NCBI GenBank assembly: GCA_905182425.1
Contig: CAJJBP010000017.1
Span: 1-64,000, forward strand
From: an uncultured Planktomarina sp.
GTDB lineage: Bacteria; Pseudomonadota; Alphaproteobacteria; Rhodobacterales; Rhodobacteraceae
Length of the DNA stretch: 64,000 nt
Reading direction: 5' to 3'
This document shows positions 11,213 to 21,956 of this stretch, piece after piece. Below the pieces are notes generated by a model. It did not search any database. It was not told the origin of the DNA and saw only the letters and a program-made list of their open reading frames with translations. A program made the translations under genes and the position numbers. Within the stretch, counting starts at the first letter, position 1. Each line of letters starts with the position of its first letter.

Positions 11213-12070
11213 TTACTCAGCTGCCAGTTTGATGTTGTTTTGATCAATTTTCGAGATATCCGAAATAACTGCCCGCATTCTTGCACAAAAATCATCAAAA
11301 CTTGGCAAGCGCTCAATTGTCGATTCATTCATATAAAGACTTCGATCAATCTCAATCTGAATGGCATTCTGGTCATGCGACGGCCGGCCATAATGCTGAG
11401 TAATATATGCACCTGCAAACGGAGTATTTCGTACGACTAAGAACCCAGCACGCTCAAACGCTAGATGGACTTCCTCAACTAGATCAGTCGCAGCGGCAGC
11501 GCCAAATCGATCTCCAATAACAACCTCTGGTGAAGGCAAATTCATACTCCGAGGGCTAACCGCCGCATGTGGCATTGAATGGCAATCGATTAATACTGAG
11601 CGCCCAAACTTCTCTCTCGCTCGGTCCAATAGCCGTTGAAGGCAGCTATGATAAGGAATCCAGCACTCTTTAAGACGGCGCTCGGCGACACTGAATGGTA
11701 ATTTTCCATCATAAATCGGTCGACCATTTGCGACGACACGCGGGATCACACCTAAACCCGACACGACACGGGGGTTTAACCCATAACCTCGAACATCTTT
11801 TATTAGGGCTGGATCTAATTCAGTTTTTGCTCGATTGAGATCAACATAGGCCCTAGGCATATTGGCCACCAAAAGGGGTGAACCTAGCTCAAGAGCTGAT
11901 GCAAAAATTTCATCTACAAACGCATCTTCTGACAATCGAATCGTTTTCGAATCAAGCACCGAGACGTCCAGCATTTCTTGCGGGTAATCACGGCCAGAAT
12001 GTGGCGAAGCAAAAACAACGCCATTTTCAAGGTTTTCTGGCTCAAGGAGCATGTAGGCGGGCCTGGTCAT
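11213..12070 (-). CDS. N-formylglutamate amidohydrolase family protein
   Basis: The 285-residue product has the N-formylglutamate amidohydrolase (FGase) layout. ASPHSGRDYP near residue 25 and VLIDCHSMPH near 160 carry the metal-binding histidines and aspartate, and ANMPRAYVDLNRA near 80 is conserved. The family hydrolyses N-formyl-L-glutamate to glutamate and formate, the last step of one histidine-degradation route, but no hut genes are nearby. The exact substrate is therefore inferred. The frame extends six codons further upstream; the MTRPAYML start at 12070 fits the family better. It is convergent with dinB. Confidence 0.85.
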   Translation of the reverse strand: MTRPAYMLLEPENLENGVVFASPHSGRDYPQEMLDVSVLDSKTIRLSEDAFVDEIFASALELGSPLLVANMPRAYVDLNRAKTELDPALIKDVRGYGLNPRVVSGLGVIPRVVANGRPIYDGKLPFSVAERRLKECWIPYHSCLQRLLDRAREKFGRSVLIDCHSMPHAAVSPRSMNLPSPEVVIGDRFGAAAATDLVEEVHLAFERAGFLVVRNTPFAGAYITQHYGRPSHDQNAIQIEIDRSLYMNESTIERLPSFDDFCARMRAVISDISKIDQNNIKLAAE

Positions 12071-12267
12071 AATGGACAAATAGCACAACAGCCGTTTTGT
12101 GAAAGTATTTCCTATTTGATACTACTAAAATCACTAGTAGAGGCCTTTATTCAGCTGATTATCTAGATTTCTGCTTGAAGACTCTTCACACGCGTCATAT
12201 ACGCCGCCTACCGGCGCGTATTCTCACGGCATGTCTTTGTGGGACGTAAGATTTGGGTCGGTTCAAC

Positions 12268-12342
12268 GGGCGCGTAGCTCAGCGGTAGAGCACTTCGTTG
12301 ACATCGAAGGGGTCACTGGTTCGATCCCAGTCGTGCCCACCA
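12268..12342 (+). tRNA. tRNA-Val (anticodon GAC)
   Basis: A 75-base cloverleaf. The acceptor stem GGGCGCG (12268-12274) pairs with CGTGCCC (12332-12338). The anticodon stem CTTCG/CGAAG encloses loop TTGACAT with anticodon GAC. The T arm carries GGTTCGATCC, and CCA is encoded at 12340-12342. It lies just upstream of rpmJ on the same strand. Confidence 0.97.
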
Positions 12343-12390
12343 TGTAATTTTTTCGGGCTTAACCGCGGTCTGATACTGAAGGAGAAGGCT

Positions 12391-12516
12391 ATGAAGGTCA
12401 AAAACTCGCTTCGCTCGCTTAAGAGCCGCCACCGCGATTGTCGTGTGGTACGCCGTAAGGGCCGTGTTTATGTGATCAACAAAACACAGCCTCGCTTTAA
12501 AGCACGTCAGGGCTAG
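12391..12516 (+). CDS. rpmJ: 50S ribosomal protein L36, C-minus type
   Basis: A 41-residue basic protein ([17 protein letters not shown] start, RRFKARQG-like tail) of the L36 family. It has only one cysteine (RDCRVV) and lacks the CxxC zinc site of the canonical form, so it is the zinc-independent YkgO-type L36. In alphaproteobacteria this is normally the only L36. A GGAG ribosome site (in GAAGGAGAAGG) lies just before the ATG at 12391. It lies 48 bases after tRNA-Val and is followed by a strong intrinsic terminator, so the two may be co-transcribed. Confidence 0.95.
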   Translation: MKVKNSLRSLKSRHRDCRVVRRKGRVYVINKTQPRFKARQG

Positions 12517-12541
12517 TCTCTGACAAAGCTTTTTGAAAAGA

Positions 12542-12567
12542 CCGCCCTATTCGGGCGGCTTTTTTTA
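12542..12567 (+). terminator. Rho-independent terminator of rpmJ
   Basis: The stem ccgccc (12542-12547) and gggcgg (12553-12558) encloses a 5-base loop and is followed by a run of eight T. Confidence 0.92.
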
Positions 12568-12628
12568 TATTTTATTTAAATAATAAATTTATTCTTCAGT
12601 GTTACAAAAAGCAGTAACCCTAAATTAT

Positions 12629-13834
12629 CTAATCATAAGAACGTTGATCCTCGATGATTACACCGTCTCGGGGCAAAAAACCCTCCGATACGACTTCGAC
12701 ATCTGCTTTTAGTTTAAGCGTTGCGGCGATGGAAGCTACGTAAGCTTTTGCGTGGGCCGGGTTTCCCTCAACCCGAACCGTCATATTATCAGTCTCAGAA
12801 GCGCGCGTAGCAATTACCCGCGCCCGTGTAACTTCAGGATGCTTGGCAACAAAGGCTGCTACCTGCTCGGGACGAATGAACATGCCTTTAATTTTAGTAG
12901 TCTGATCAGCCCGGCCCATCCAGCCCTTGATGCGCATGTTGGTTCTACCGCATGAACTTTGCCCAGGCATGAGGGCAGAGAGATCTCCAGTTGCGAACCG
13001 GACTAGTGGATAGTCTGGGTTAAGCGTCGTTACTAAAACTTCACCGACTTCACCTTCAACTACGTGCTTCCCCGTACCCGGCGTGACAATTTCAACGATA
13101 ACACCTTCGTCTAGAATTAATCCTTCCATAGCTGCACTCTCGTATGCAACATTTCCAAGATCAGCCGTAGCATAACACTGCCTGCAGGCTATGCCCCGAT
13201 CTGTATACCAATCCCGCAGAGACGGAAACAACGCCCCCCCACCGACTGCAGCTTTTGTAATCGCCAAATTTAGGCCCATTTCATCAGCTTTTTCTAATAT
13301 TATCTTGAGATAATCCGGCGTGCCCGCGTAGCCAGTCACACCCACATCATGTGCAGCTTGAGCTTGTAGTTCAGTTTGTCCAGTCCCTGCCGGCAGAACA
13401 GCCGCCCCAACAGCATGCGCTCCGTTCTCAAACATTGTTCCTGCAGGAGTGAGATGGTATGAAAAACAGTTTTGTATAATATCACCCTGACCAATTCCAG
13501 TAGCGTGCAGGAACCTGCCAAATCGCCACCAGTCGTGGGTGGTACGCCCGGGTTCATACAATGGTCCTGGTGACTGAAATGCATATTCAAAATTTGGACC
13601 CACAAAGCCACCAAAAGGCGCGAGCATTTTTTGAGCGGCGCCCAACTCAGATTTTCGCAAGACTGGTAGACGCTCTAAAGCTACGGCCGATGTAATAGTG
13701 GAAAGATCATATTCGCGAAACTTAACGTAACCTGGTAAATCACTTGCTTCAGCGAGCAAAGCTGGCAAGCATTCTGCAAGAGATGCCGCGCGCGCATCAG
13801 CTGTCCGCACCTCTAATTCATCAAAATAGTTCAT
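12629..13834 (-). CDS. Phenylacetate-CoA ligase-like AMP-forming enzyme
   Basis: The 401-residue protein belongs to the phenylacetate-CoA ligase (PaaK-like) branch of the adenylate-forming superfamily. The ATP/AMP site includes GVTGYAGTPDYLK (about 170), YATADLGNVAYES (about 225) and the hinge region RFATGDLSAL...RIKGWMGRADQTTKIKG (about 290-325). The usual serine/glycine P-loop (SSGTTG) is replaced by FQSPGPLYEPG, which may be a feature of the subfamily. It is the last gene of the ABC-importer operon (12.6-21.2 kb) and probably activates an imported carboxylic acid as its CoA thioester. The substrate is unknown; aromatic acids are one possibility. Confidence 0.8.
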   Translation of the reverse strand: MNYFDELEVRTADARAASLAECLPALLAEASDLPGYVKFREYDLSTITSAVALERLPVLRKSELGAAQKMLAPFGGFVGPNFEYAFQSPGPLYEPGRTTHDWWRFGRFLHATGIGQGDIIQNCFSYHLTPAGTMFENGAHAVGAAVLPAGTGQTELQAQAAHDVGVTGYAGTPDYLKIILEKADEMGLNLAITKAAVGGGALFPSLRDWYTDRGIACRQCYATADLGNVAYESAAMEGLILDEGVIVEIVTPGTGKHVVEGEVGEVLVTTLNPDYPLVRFATGDLSALMPGQSSCGRTNMRIKGWMGRADQTTKIKGMFIRPEQVAAFVAKHPEVTRARVIATRASETDNMTVRVEGNPAHAKAYVASIAATLKLKADVEVVSEGFLPRDGVIIEDQRSYD

Positions 13835-13941
13835 AAAAAAATCTCATCCCTTATGGAATTCAGCAGGCGTGACATCACAGAGCCAAATTCAAGAATTTAT
13901 CCAAACCATTAAAACCAAATCTTAAAGGCTAGAAATTTAGC

Positions 13942-14766
13942 TTAACTCAACCACCGTTTACGACGCCGGTAGCTGCGGACATTACGGAAGGATTTACGAC
14001 CTTCATCTGACATTCCGAGATAAAATTCTTTAACGTCTGGATTTTCTCGCAATTCAGCGGCAAGTCCATCCATCACAACTCGGCCAGATTCTAAAATATA
14101 GCCGTAATGTGCAAAGCGCAGGGCAACATTAGTGTTTTGCTCCGCCAAAAGGAAGGACACGCCTTCCTTTTCGTTCAAATCTTTTACAATGCCAAAAATC
14201 TCTTCCACCAATTGCGGCGCCAAGCCCATAGAAGGCTCATCCAGTAAAATGGTTTCGGGGCGCGACATCAAGGCCCGCCCAATAGCACACATCTGTTGCT
14301 CACCACCGGAGGTGTAACCAGCTTGACTTTTACTACGTTCGCCTAGCCGCGGAAAGTATGCGTATACTTTTTCCAAATCAGCCGCCACCGCAGCCGCGCC
14401 ATCACGACGGGTATAACTGCCAGTTAGTAAATTCTCTTCAATCGTCAAATGCTCAAAACAATGTCGACCTTCCATCACTTGAATGACGCCACGCTTTACG
14501 AGATCTGAAGGGTTCAAACCCGATACAGATTGACCACGATATTCAATCGACCCTTTCGTGACCTCACCCCGCTCGGAGTGCAGCAATTGAGAAATGGCTT
14601 TAAGTGTTGTAGTCTTACCAGCACCATTTCCACCCAGCAGAGCTGTAATCCCACCTTTGGGAACGCTTAAAGACACACCCTTCAATACCAAGATAACGTG
14701 ATTGTAGATCACCTCGATATTATTGACTTCTAAAAGAGTTTCATGCGTTGGGTTGGCGTCAAGCAT
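13942..14766 (-). CDS. livF: Branched-chain-type ABC importer ATP-binding protein LivF
   Basis: The 274-residue ATPase carries Walker A GGNGAGKTTT (about residue 43), ABC signature TSGGEQQM (about 149), and Walker B TILLDEPSMGLAP (about 170). It powers a LivHM-type permease in the inner membrane together with LivG. The C-terminal tail after residue 255 is longer and more basic than in E. coli LivF. It lies between the solute-binding-protein gene and the PaaK-like gene. AGGA lies about 9 bases before the ATG. Unlike its upstream neighbours, it is fully intact. Confidence 0.93.
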   Translation of the reverse strand: MLDANPTHETLLEVNNIEVIYNHVILVLKGVSLSVPKGGITALLGGNGAGKTTTLKAISQLLHSERGEVTKGSIEYRGQSVSGLNPSDLVKRGVIQVMEGRHCFEHLTIEENLLTGSYTRRDGAAAVAADLEKVYAYFPRLGERSKSQAGYTSGGEQQMCAIGRALMSRPETILLDEPSMGLAPQLVEEIFGIVKDLNEKEGVSFLLAEQNTNVALRFAHYGYILESGRVVMDGLAAELRENPDVKEFYLGMSDEGRKSFRNVRSYRRRKRWLS

Positions 14767-14825
14767 AACTTTAATCCTATATGAGATACTCTGGCCCAGA
14801 GAGGGCCAGAGCGCTATTAAAAAAT

Positions 14826-16106
14826 TTAGTTACAGCGAGTTTCCATATTGTTTTCTGCGGCATAGGCTGCAGAGTCAGCATCAATTAGTGGCTGGATAAC
14901 TGACATGTCAGACTCAGCAAAATCACTAATCAAAGACCATTTTTTGTTGGTCGCGTCCCATTGTGCCACAGCACCAAGACCTGGACCACCATGGTTTTCA
15001 CATGACACTTTGAATGATGGGCCAAAGTTTGGCATGCCCAAATCGGTCATTACTGCTTCAGTGATTTCTAAGGCTTCCATTCCGTCACGCATCATTGCAG
15101 GAGTGATGTCTGCAACGCCATGGATTTTCTGAGCAGTTTTCACTGCTTCAGCAGCCAACATGGCCGCGTAGAAACCACGGTTGTAAATTGCAGTACCAAT
15201 TTGGTCACCCGCACCAGCAGCCTTACCAGCGTCAACAACGTATTTTGCTAAGTCGCCAAATACTGGGAAGTCACTACCAACGTTGTGGAAGCGTAATAGC
15301 TTTGTAGCCATGGGCTCCGTCTCCAGCGGGTAGAACAGCATTTTCAGAGCCAGACCACCATACGCCGATAAAGTTTTCCATTGGATATTTTATGTTTGCA
15401 GCTTCCTGGATTGCAACTGCGTTCATCACACCCCATCCCCACATGGTGACATAATCAGGACGTTCACGGCGGATTTGTAGCCATTGGGATTTCTGCTCCT
15501 GGCCTGGGTGGTCAACTGCAAGTAAGGTTAGTTCGAAACCATGCTTTTTTGCGAGTTCTTCAAAAGTCCGGATTGGCTCTTTGCCATAGCCGAGTTGTGA
15601 TAAACTAAGTGAACTTTTTTACCTTTAATATCGCCACCATTAAGATCCAAAAGGTGGTTCACAACCAGTGACGCGCCGTTCCAGTAGTTGGCAGGGTAGT
15701 TAAACACGTTGGAAAATACCTTACCATTGGCTAGCCGATGTCCGGCCATAGCCCATGGTGTGCATAGGAATACCATCAGCCGTAACTTTTGGAATCAGCT
15801 GATAGGTAATGCCCGTAGATAGAGGTTGATACACTAAGGAGCCTTCACCCTTAGTCGCTTCATAGCATTCAACACCTTTTTCAGTGTTATAACCAGTTTC
15901 ACATTCTATAAGGCGTGTCATAACGCCACCAATTCCACCATCACGTTCGTTCAAAAGCGTCATGTAGTCTGCATAGCCATCCGCAAATGGAATACCACCC
16001 GCGCATAGGCTCCTGTCCGATAGCTAAGCGATGGAAACACCAGATCGGCCATGACTGGACCGCTGCCATACGGCTGCCAATGTGACGATTGCTATATTTA
16101 TTTCAT
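14826..16106 (-). pseudogene. livK: Branched-chain-type ABC importer solute-binding protein, frameshifted
   Basis: Reading across several frames restores a periplasmic solute-binding protein of about 426 residues (Leu/Ile/Val-binding family). The start at 16106 (ATG AAA, with GGAGGAAA upstream) is followed by a signal-peptide-like stretch, then a mature N-terminus (LSYRTGAYARG, ADGYADYMTLLNERDGGIGGV). ELAKKHGFELTLLAVDHPGQEQ and ENFIGVWWSGSENAVLPAG lie in the middle, and an intact C-terminal half at 14826-15341. Frame changes occur near 15310, 15580, 15740 and 16000-16090. It would deliver substrate to LivHM. The indels may be sequence errors, because I saw no gene-internal deletions. Confidence 0.82.
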
Positions 16107-16175
16107 CAGTCTATTTCCTCCCTAAGGTTTGCTTTACATCTGCCGGTTTGTCCGGCCATACTCAGTTAGCCGTCC

Positions 16176-17258
16176 CTAATGTGGGAAAGGCCAAAGTCTT
16201 AATTTTTCTTTGGCTACGCGCCAAAGTTGTGCAAGCCCGTGCGGTTCTAGAATCAGAAAATACAATGATCAAGCCCCCACAATGATAAATTCAAGGTGCG
16301 CCGCCAGATCCGTTGCCCATCCAAGCCACCCACAAATATATTTTTAAGAAGACAGGCAGCAACACCATAAAGGCCGCTCCGGCAAAGATGCCAAATATTG
16401 ACCCAAACCGCCAATAATAATCATAAATAGAACCAAAACGATTTTTCAACCCAAAGCCTCTCCAACCTCTACCGCACCCAGATAGACCTGAAAATAGCAG
16501 GCCCCTGCAACACCACATAAAGAAGCAGTAATTGCAAAGGCCGTAAAGCTTGGCAGTAAATGGGTTAACTCCAATAATCTCAGCGGCAATATCCATATCG
16601 CGAATAGCCATCCATTTTCGGCCTAACAGATCCCCGCGTTAGATTTCGTGCCACGACACCAGCGAAGGTACAGAAAAACAAGGCAAACATATACTTTGCC
16701 CATGCTTCGGTATTATGGACCCGTTACGCAATAACCAAACACTGTGCGTTCTGGCGCGTTAATCATACCAGTAGCAGAATATATTGTAAAACCAAGCGAC
16801 CTTTATTAAATAACCAAACTAAGAAAAACTGGGCAGCAAGTGTGGCCACAGCAAGATAAAAACCTTTAATTCTGAAACTTGGCAAGACCAAACAAGTGTC
16901 ACTACTGCAGCCGTAATACCCCCAGAAAGCAATATATGCAGATACATGCTTATATCGGGAAAGCTGTCATTAATTTATAGCAGGCATATGCCCCAACAGC
17001 CATAAAGCCGCCAGTGCCAAGCGACACCTGGCCACAATACCCGCACAAGGATATTCAAGCCCAATCGCCGCAATCGCATAAATTAAGAAATGGCACCAAA
17101 ATCGCATTTGCCCAGTAATCATTTATCAAGAACGGGATGACTAGGAATGCAACTACCTAAAACTGCATAATAACGGTAGCGATCAAACTCTGATTGGAAA
17201 GGTTTGCTGTCTGCCGTATGTTGTGCTAAATCCCAGATTCACGATAAACATGCGCCAT
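16176..17258 (-). pseudogene. livM: Branched-chain-type ABC importer permease LivM, frameshifted
   Basis: A spliced reading gives about 360 residues of LivM-type permease. It starts MAHVYRESG at 17258 with GAAAGGG just upstream, continues through hydrophobic helices (ILVPFLIYAIAAIGLNILVG, GQVSLGTGGFMAVGAYA), and carries the EAA-like motif GRKWMAIRDMDIAAEIIGVN near 16600. It ends WRVAKEKLRLWPFPH before a TAG at 16176. At least six small indels disrupt the frame. A short hairpin (gccgg/ccggc, 16142-16156) lies in the gap before the solute-binding gene and could separate their expression. The product would form the membrane channel with LivH. Confidence 0.8.
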
Positions 17259-17278
17259 CCCTTTCAAGAAATCTATCT

Positions 17279-18305
17279 CTAGGTTTTCTGTGAATGTTCA
17301 TCCCGCTCTAACATTCCCATCATTAAACCGCTCAATAATTTTTCGCCAAATAAGCCCTGAGGCCGAAAGACCAAAATAGAGAGCGCCAGACATATACGCA
17401 AACCAATTCTCTGTTGCACCGCCAAGAAGGGCGCACCAATCAGAAATTCAAATATCTTTTCACCAACGCCAATGATCAACCCTCCAACGATCGCACCAGG
17501 AATAGAGGTAAAACCCCCCAGCATAAGAACTGGCAGAGCCTTGAGCGCGATCAAGGAGAGCGAGAACTGCACTCCAGACTTTGCGCCCCACATGATACCC
17601 GCCACTAAAGCCACAAACCCGCGATCGACCAAACCAAACCCATATATACCTAAGTGAAATTCCAACCGACAAGCGGCCTGGTGATCATCTGCTACCGCCC
17701 GCATCGCTCGTGCCCTGTTTTGTATATTGGGCGAACGCCACCAATATAGATAACCAGAATACATGCCAACAAGGACGCAACTATATCCAATTTATCGATG
17801 AAGAACCCATAAAAATTTAGCCACCTAAGAAGGCGGTCGCCTCTTCGATCCACATTGCCACCCTGAGGAATCCCAACATCTAACTTTTTAATATCAGAGC
17901 CCCACATCAGGTCACCAAAACCCTCCATGAAATAGGCAAGCCCAATAGTCGCCATGAACAAGATAATCGGCTCCTGATTACCAAATGCTCTAAATAGAAA
18001 CTGACAACCAGGCAAACCATCATCACCATTACTAGTAAAATAGATCAAGAAAGGCGGGCATGCCAGCCAAAGTGGTGCACTCAGTGCCAAAAATCGCATT
18101 GATCAAATGGCAAAAGGAATCTGACCATCTTTGATACCCACCAGAGTAAGCGCCGCAAACAGCGCCATCACCCCTTGCGCATAGTTAAAAATGCCCGAGG
18201 CTTTAAAAATTAGAACAAACCCAAGGCCACCAGCGCATAAAGCACCCCAGCCATCAGGCCGTTTAGCATAACTTCAACAGCAAATAAAAACTGATCTGGC
18301 AACAT
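17279..18305 (-). pseudogene. livH: Branched-chain-type ABC importer permease LivH, frameshifted
   Basis: The reading begins MLPDQFLFAVEVMLNGLMAG at 18305 with GGAGG upstream. It passes FKASGIFNYAQGVMALFAALTLVG near 18200 and the segment with NQEPIILFMATIGLAYFMEG (about 17950), and ends with the LivH permease signature region ARAMRAVADDHQAA, GGFTSIPGAIVGGLIIGVGE and VLVFRPQGLFGEKLL-type tail at 17279-17764. Total length of about 340 residues matches the family. Frame changes lie near 18235, 18100, 17830, 17700 and 17660. It lies between livG and livM in the usual operon order. Confidence 0.82.
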
Positions 18306-18366
18306 AACTTAAGCCTCCACGCCGGTTTTTGGATCTAGCAACAGATGTAACCTCTTATTTTTGGAC

Positions 18367-19187
18367 TCAATCATGAGCCACCCCCAGATAGGCATCAATC
18401 ACAGCTTGATTGCTGCGCACTTCACTTGGGCGTTCCATCACCAATCTTTTTGCCATAATCCATCACCACCACTCGATCAGAAATATCCATTACCACGCTC
18501 ATGTCATGTTCAATCAAGGCGATCGTGGTACCAAATTCATCATTCACATCCAGAATAAAGCGGCTCATATCTTCTTTTTCTTCAACATTCATCCCTGCCA
18601 TCGGTTCATCAAGAAGCAGCAGCTTAGGCTCTGCAGCAAGTGCCCTCGCCAATTCAACACGCTTTTTCAAACCATAAGGCAAACGACGAACTGGTGTTTT
18701 TCGGATTGCTTGAATTTCGAGAAAATCAATGATCCGCTCCACAACTGCACGGTTTTCTATCTCTTCACGCTCGCGCCTTTCCACCAAAAGCTTGGCTCAA
18801 AGATGCCCGCTTTCATGTGGTTCAAGCGGCCGGTCATCACATTGTCCAAAACACTCATGCCTTCAAACAACGCAATGTTTTGAAAGGTCCGTGCGATGCC
18901 TTGGCGCGCCACTTCAAACGGCTTCATCAGGGCGACGTGCGCCTTTTACCATGACTTCGCCATCCTGAGGATGGTAAAATCCAGAAATGACATTCAACAT
19001 CGAGGATTTCCCAGCGCCGTTTGGGCCGATAATTGCGCGAATCTTCACCTTCGCGAATATCAAAAGAGATATCCTCGATTGCCACCACTCCGCCAAATCG
19101 CAAGGTGATATTTTTCATTTCCATCATGACGCCGCCAATGGTGCGGCCATCGCGTCACTAGTGGTCCATGAGCCCGACATCTGCCAT
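18367..19187 (-). pseudogene. livG: Branched-chain-type ABC importer ATP-binding protein LivG, frameshifted
   Basis: The spliced product is about 270 residues. A family-typical N-terminus ([20 protein letters not shown]) is followed by Walker [12 protein letters not shown] (about 19020), PYGLKKRVELARALA (degenerate ABC signature region) and Walker B LLLLDEPMAGMN (about 18610). The end is SNQAVIDAYLGVAHD before a TGA at 18367. Indels are seen near 19150, 19045, 18930, 18800 and 18425. The start at 19187 (MADVGLMDH) is the best guess; it lies only 8 bases below the end of the acyl-CoA synthetase gene. Confidence 0.8.
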
Positions 19188-19194
19188 TCTGGTA

Positions 19195-21162
19195 TCATTC
19201 CGCCGCCATTCCTTGCAACTTTATGCAACAGGCCGCTCTCGCATGTTCCAAGGGCTGAAATTGACCCTTGCGCCCGTCTTCATAGGTCACTTCGGTCTCT
19301 GTTGCTATATCGCTGAGAGCCATCATACAGCGCTGATCAGATCAGAGAATTTCTTCTTCAGTAATCCTTGCGGCGTACTTTACGCGTCCGGGTCAATTCG
19401 CCGTCATCAGCATCTAAGTTCTTTGTGCAAGAACAAGAAACCGGTGGACTTGGCAGCCAGAAAGCATATCATCGACGCCATCTGTAGATTGAGTTTCCTC
19501 GAATATGCTCTTGGATCAGTCCAGTACCTGCGGGATGCCCGGCAAGTTCTTGATATGAGGCATAGCGAAATATTGTTGCGCTCGGCCCAATTGCCCACGG
19601 CATTCAAATCGATGTTGATAAATGCACGAGCAATATTCGCGCCCACTCCAAACACCACAGCCTCCAGAATACTGGGATAAAACTTTGAGTTTATTTTCGA
19701 CATATTTGGGCGCAAACATGACACCATCTGCCATTTTCCAACATCCTTTGCCCGGTCAATGATCCGAAGATGACCGGTGCCTTCCTCAAAAAACCAGCAT
19801 CTCCAGTTGCCACCCAACCCTCTTCATCTTTAGTTCAGCAGTACTTTCTGGGATTGTTATAGTACTCAACAAAAACACCAGGCGAACGATAATAAACCTC
19901 TCCATTGCATCTCTATTTTCACTTCAACCTCCTGGAGCAGGAACGCCAACGGTATCGGCACGAACCTCACCATCCGGCTGCAGTGTAATAAAAACTGACG
20001 CTTCAGTTTGACCATAAAGCTGTTTGAGATTTATCCCAATTGAACGGTAAAAATCAAAAAGTTCAGGTCCGATAGCTTCACCAGCAGTGTAGCCTACACG
20101 AATGCGACTAAAGCCAAGTGTGTTTTTGAGAGGACCATAAATAAAAATGTCGCCAAGCAGGTACTTGATGCGATCCATAAGACCCACAGAAAGCCCACTC
20201 AACAAAGCAGGTCCAACAGTTTTGGCATGCGCCATAGCTTTTTTGAACATCCAGCGCTTTAGCTTACTCGCATCTTCCATACGGATCATCACATCGGTCA
20301 ATTGATTTTCAAAGACACGCGGCGGTGCAAAGTAATAGGTCGGACCAATTTCACGTAGATCTGTCATCATAGTTTCTGGACTTTCAGGACAGTTCACACA
20401 AAACCCTGTCCAAAGCGCTTGGCCCATCGAGAAAGTATAATCACCAACCCAAGCCATTGGCAGGTAGGCCAAAACCTCATCGCTAGCTTTCAAATCGTCA
20501 AAGATCGAGGAGTTTTTTGATGTCTCAATCACATTACGATTAGATAATACGACACCCTTTGGACGCCCAGTTGTTCCAGATGTGTACAACATAATGCAGG
20601 TATCGTCATAGCCCAATGAACCGCTACGGAATTCTAGGTCTGCAGCCAAGCTAGCTTTTGCAGCGACACCCACTTTTTGCAATTCATGGAACTGTGACAG
20701 CATAGCGTGGTCGTATTTACGCATACCACGCGCATCTAGATAAATGATGTGTTCTAAATTTTTCAGATCATTTTTGATTTCTAAAATTTTATCTACTTGC
20801 TCTTGATCTCCCGCGACTATGAACCTGGCGTTGCAGTGATCTAAAACATAGGAAATCTCATCACCAACAGCATCCTGGTATATTGGAACAGGAATGGCAC
20901 CAATAGATTGCGCAGCTAGCATCGACCAATAAAAATAAGGACGGTTTCGTCCTGCAATCGCAATGTGATCGCCCTTCTCTGCCCCTAGTGTTAAAAGCCC
21001 TAGCGCCAAATTTTCCACTTGTTGAGCTGCTTCTGCCCAACTCCAGCTTTGCCAAATGCCGAATTCTTTTTCGCGATAAGCTGCTTTTTCACCAAACTTG
21101 CGTGCGTTGCGCGCAAGAAGCGCCGGAATGGATGTTAAGTCTGCAGCATCAATGGCAGTCAA
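19195..21162 (-). pseudogene. Long-chain-type acyl-CoA synthetase (AMP-binding), 3' third frameshifted
   Basis: The first 412 residues (21162 down to 19924) are intact. They contain the P-loop YTSGTTGRPKGVVLS (about 193), the AYLPMAW region (about 232) and VGYTAGEAIGPE (about 360), typical of long-chain acyl-CoA synthetases. The C-terminal third continues in other frames (DAGFFEEGTGHLRIIDRAKDV, FYPSILEAVVFGVG, a GRKGQF..L tail) to a TGA at 19195, about 656 residues in all. The start is TTG at 21162 with AGGAGGG 8 bases upstream. As first gene of the importer operon it probably activates the imported acid. Indels near 19910, 19720, 19650, 19520 and 19340 look like homopolymer or single-base changes. 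Confidence 0.82.
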
Positions 21163-21956
21163 ATTATTACCCTCCTGGAGGTCAATTTTCGCAGTTCTAT
21201 TTCTAAAAAACAGATCTGATCATGAGACCAAATATAGAGAAAGGTCAATAAAAACTTGCTAGATATTATACGTCCTCCCGGACAAAAACACCGTCTATAG
21301 ATAGGACGGCAACTCAGGGGCTACTTCTAGCATAAAAACTTCGAATGCATGTCTAGGTGCACGAAATGCGAATTATAAGAACGAAATACGTGGGTAAACC
21401 TGTTACTTACAGTAGGCTTAAGGGCAGCGCCTAATCTCGATTTGGACATCCATATTTAGTACGGCCCATAGCCACTGCTGAGGACCTAACCACATGGCAT
21501 CCTGTACTGGCAGTTCCATCAAATAGAGCAGCCAAAAGCACCTTTGGGGCGACTTGAACAGTCTGAGAAACAATCACCTGTTTAATCAATAGACAACCCC
21601 GTCATGCCGAACTCTGCCACTAATCCTAAGACTATTATCCACTTATTTTTAAAGTAATGATTTATGAGTGGACCCATGTGCAGCGGAACCTTACATCTAA
21701 AAACCTGCTGTTTATCATCCATCTGTACGGCCATCATGGGCTAATAAATGGTAGCATCAAAAGTATTATTTGCAAAACTACATACCAATTTGACAGATCT
21801 TCTGATAATTCACTATCCTACAAAAATATGTCCCTTTTCGCCTTAACTAAAACGACATAATCAGTTGGATCCTCATAAAATCCATGCGTTTTTTAACGAA
21901 CAGTGGCTAACCCTCTTAAAAAACCAAAACTGATTAGGGCTACCACAAAAAATAGG
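21163..21956. other. Gene-free 794-base region between the importer operon and formate dehydrogenase
   Basis: No open frame here looks like a gene; the longest, 67 codons at 21657-21860 on the plus strand, has no ribosome site and no recognisable motif. The right part should hold the 3' end signals of formate dehydrogenase and the left part the promoter of the importer operon. A short inverted repeat, ccgtc...gacgg (about 21290-21308), is the only structure noticed. Confidence 0.4.

Noticed and set aside
21657-21860. 67-codon plus-strand frame in the gene-free region
   Set aside because: No ribosome site, unusual composition and no recognisable family.
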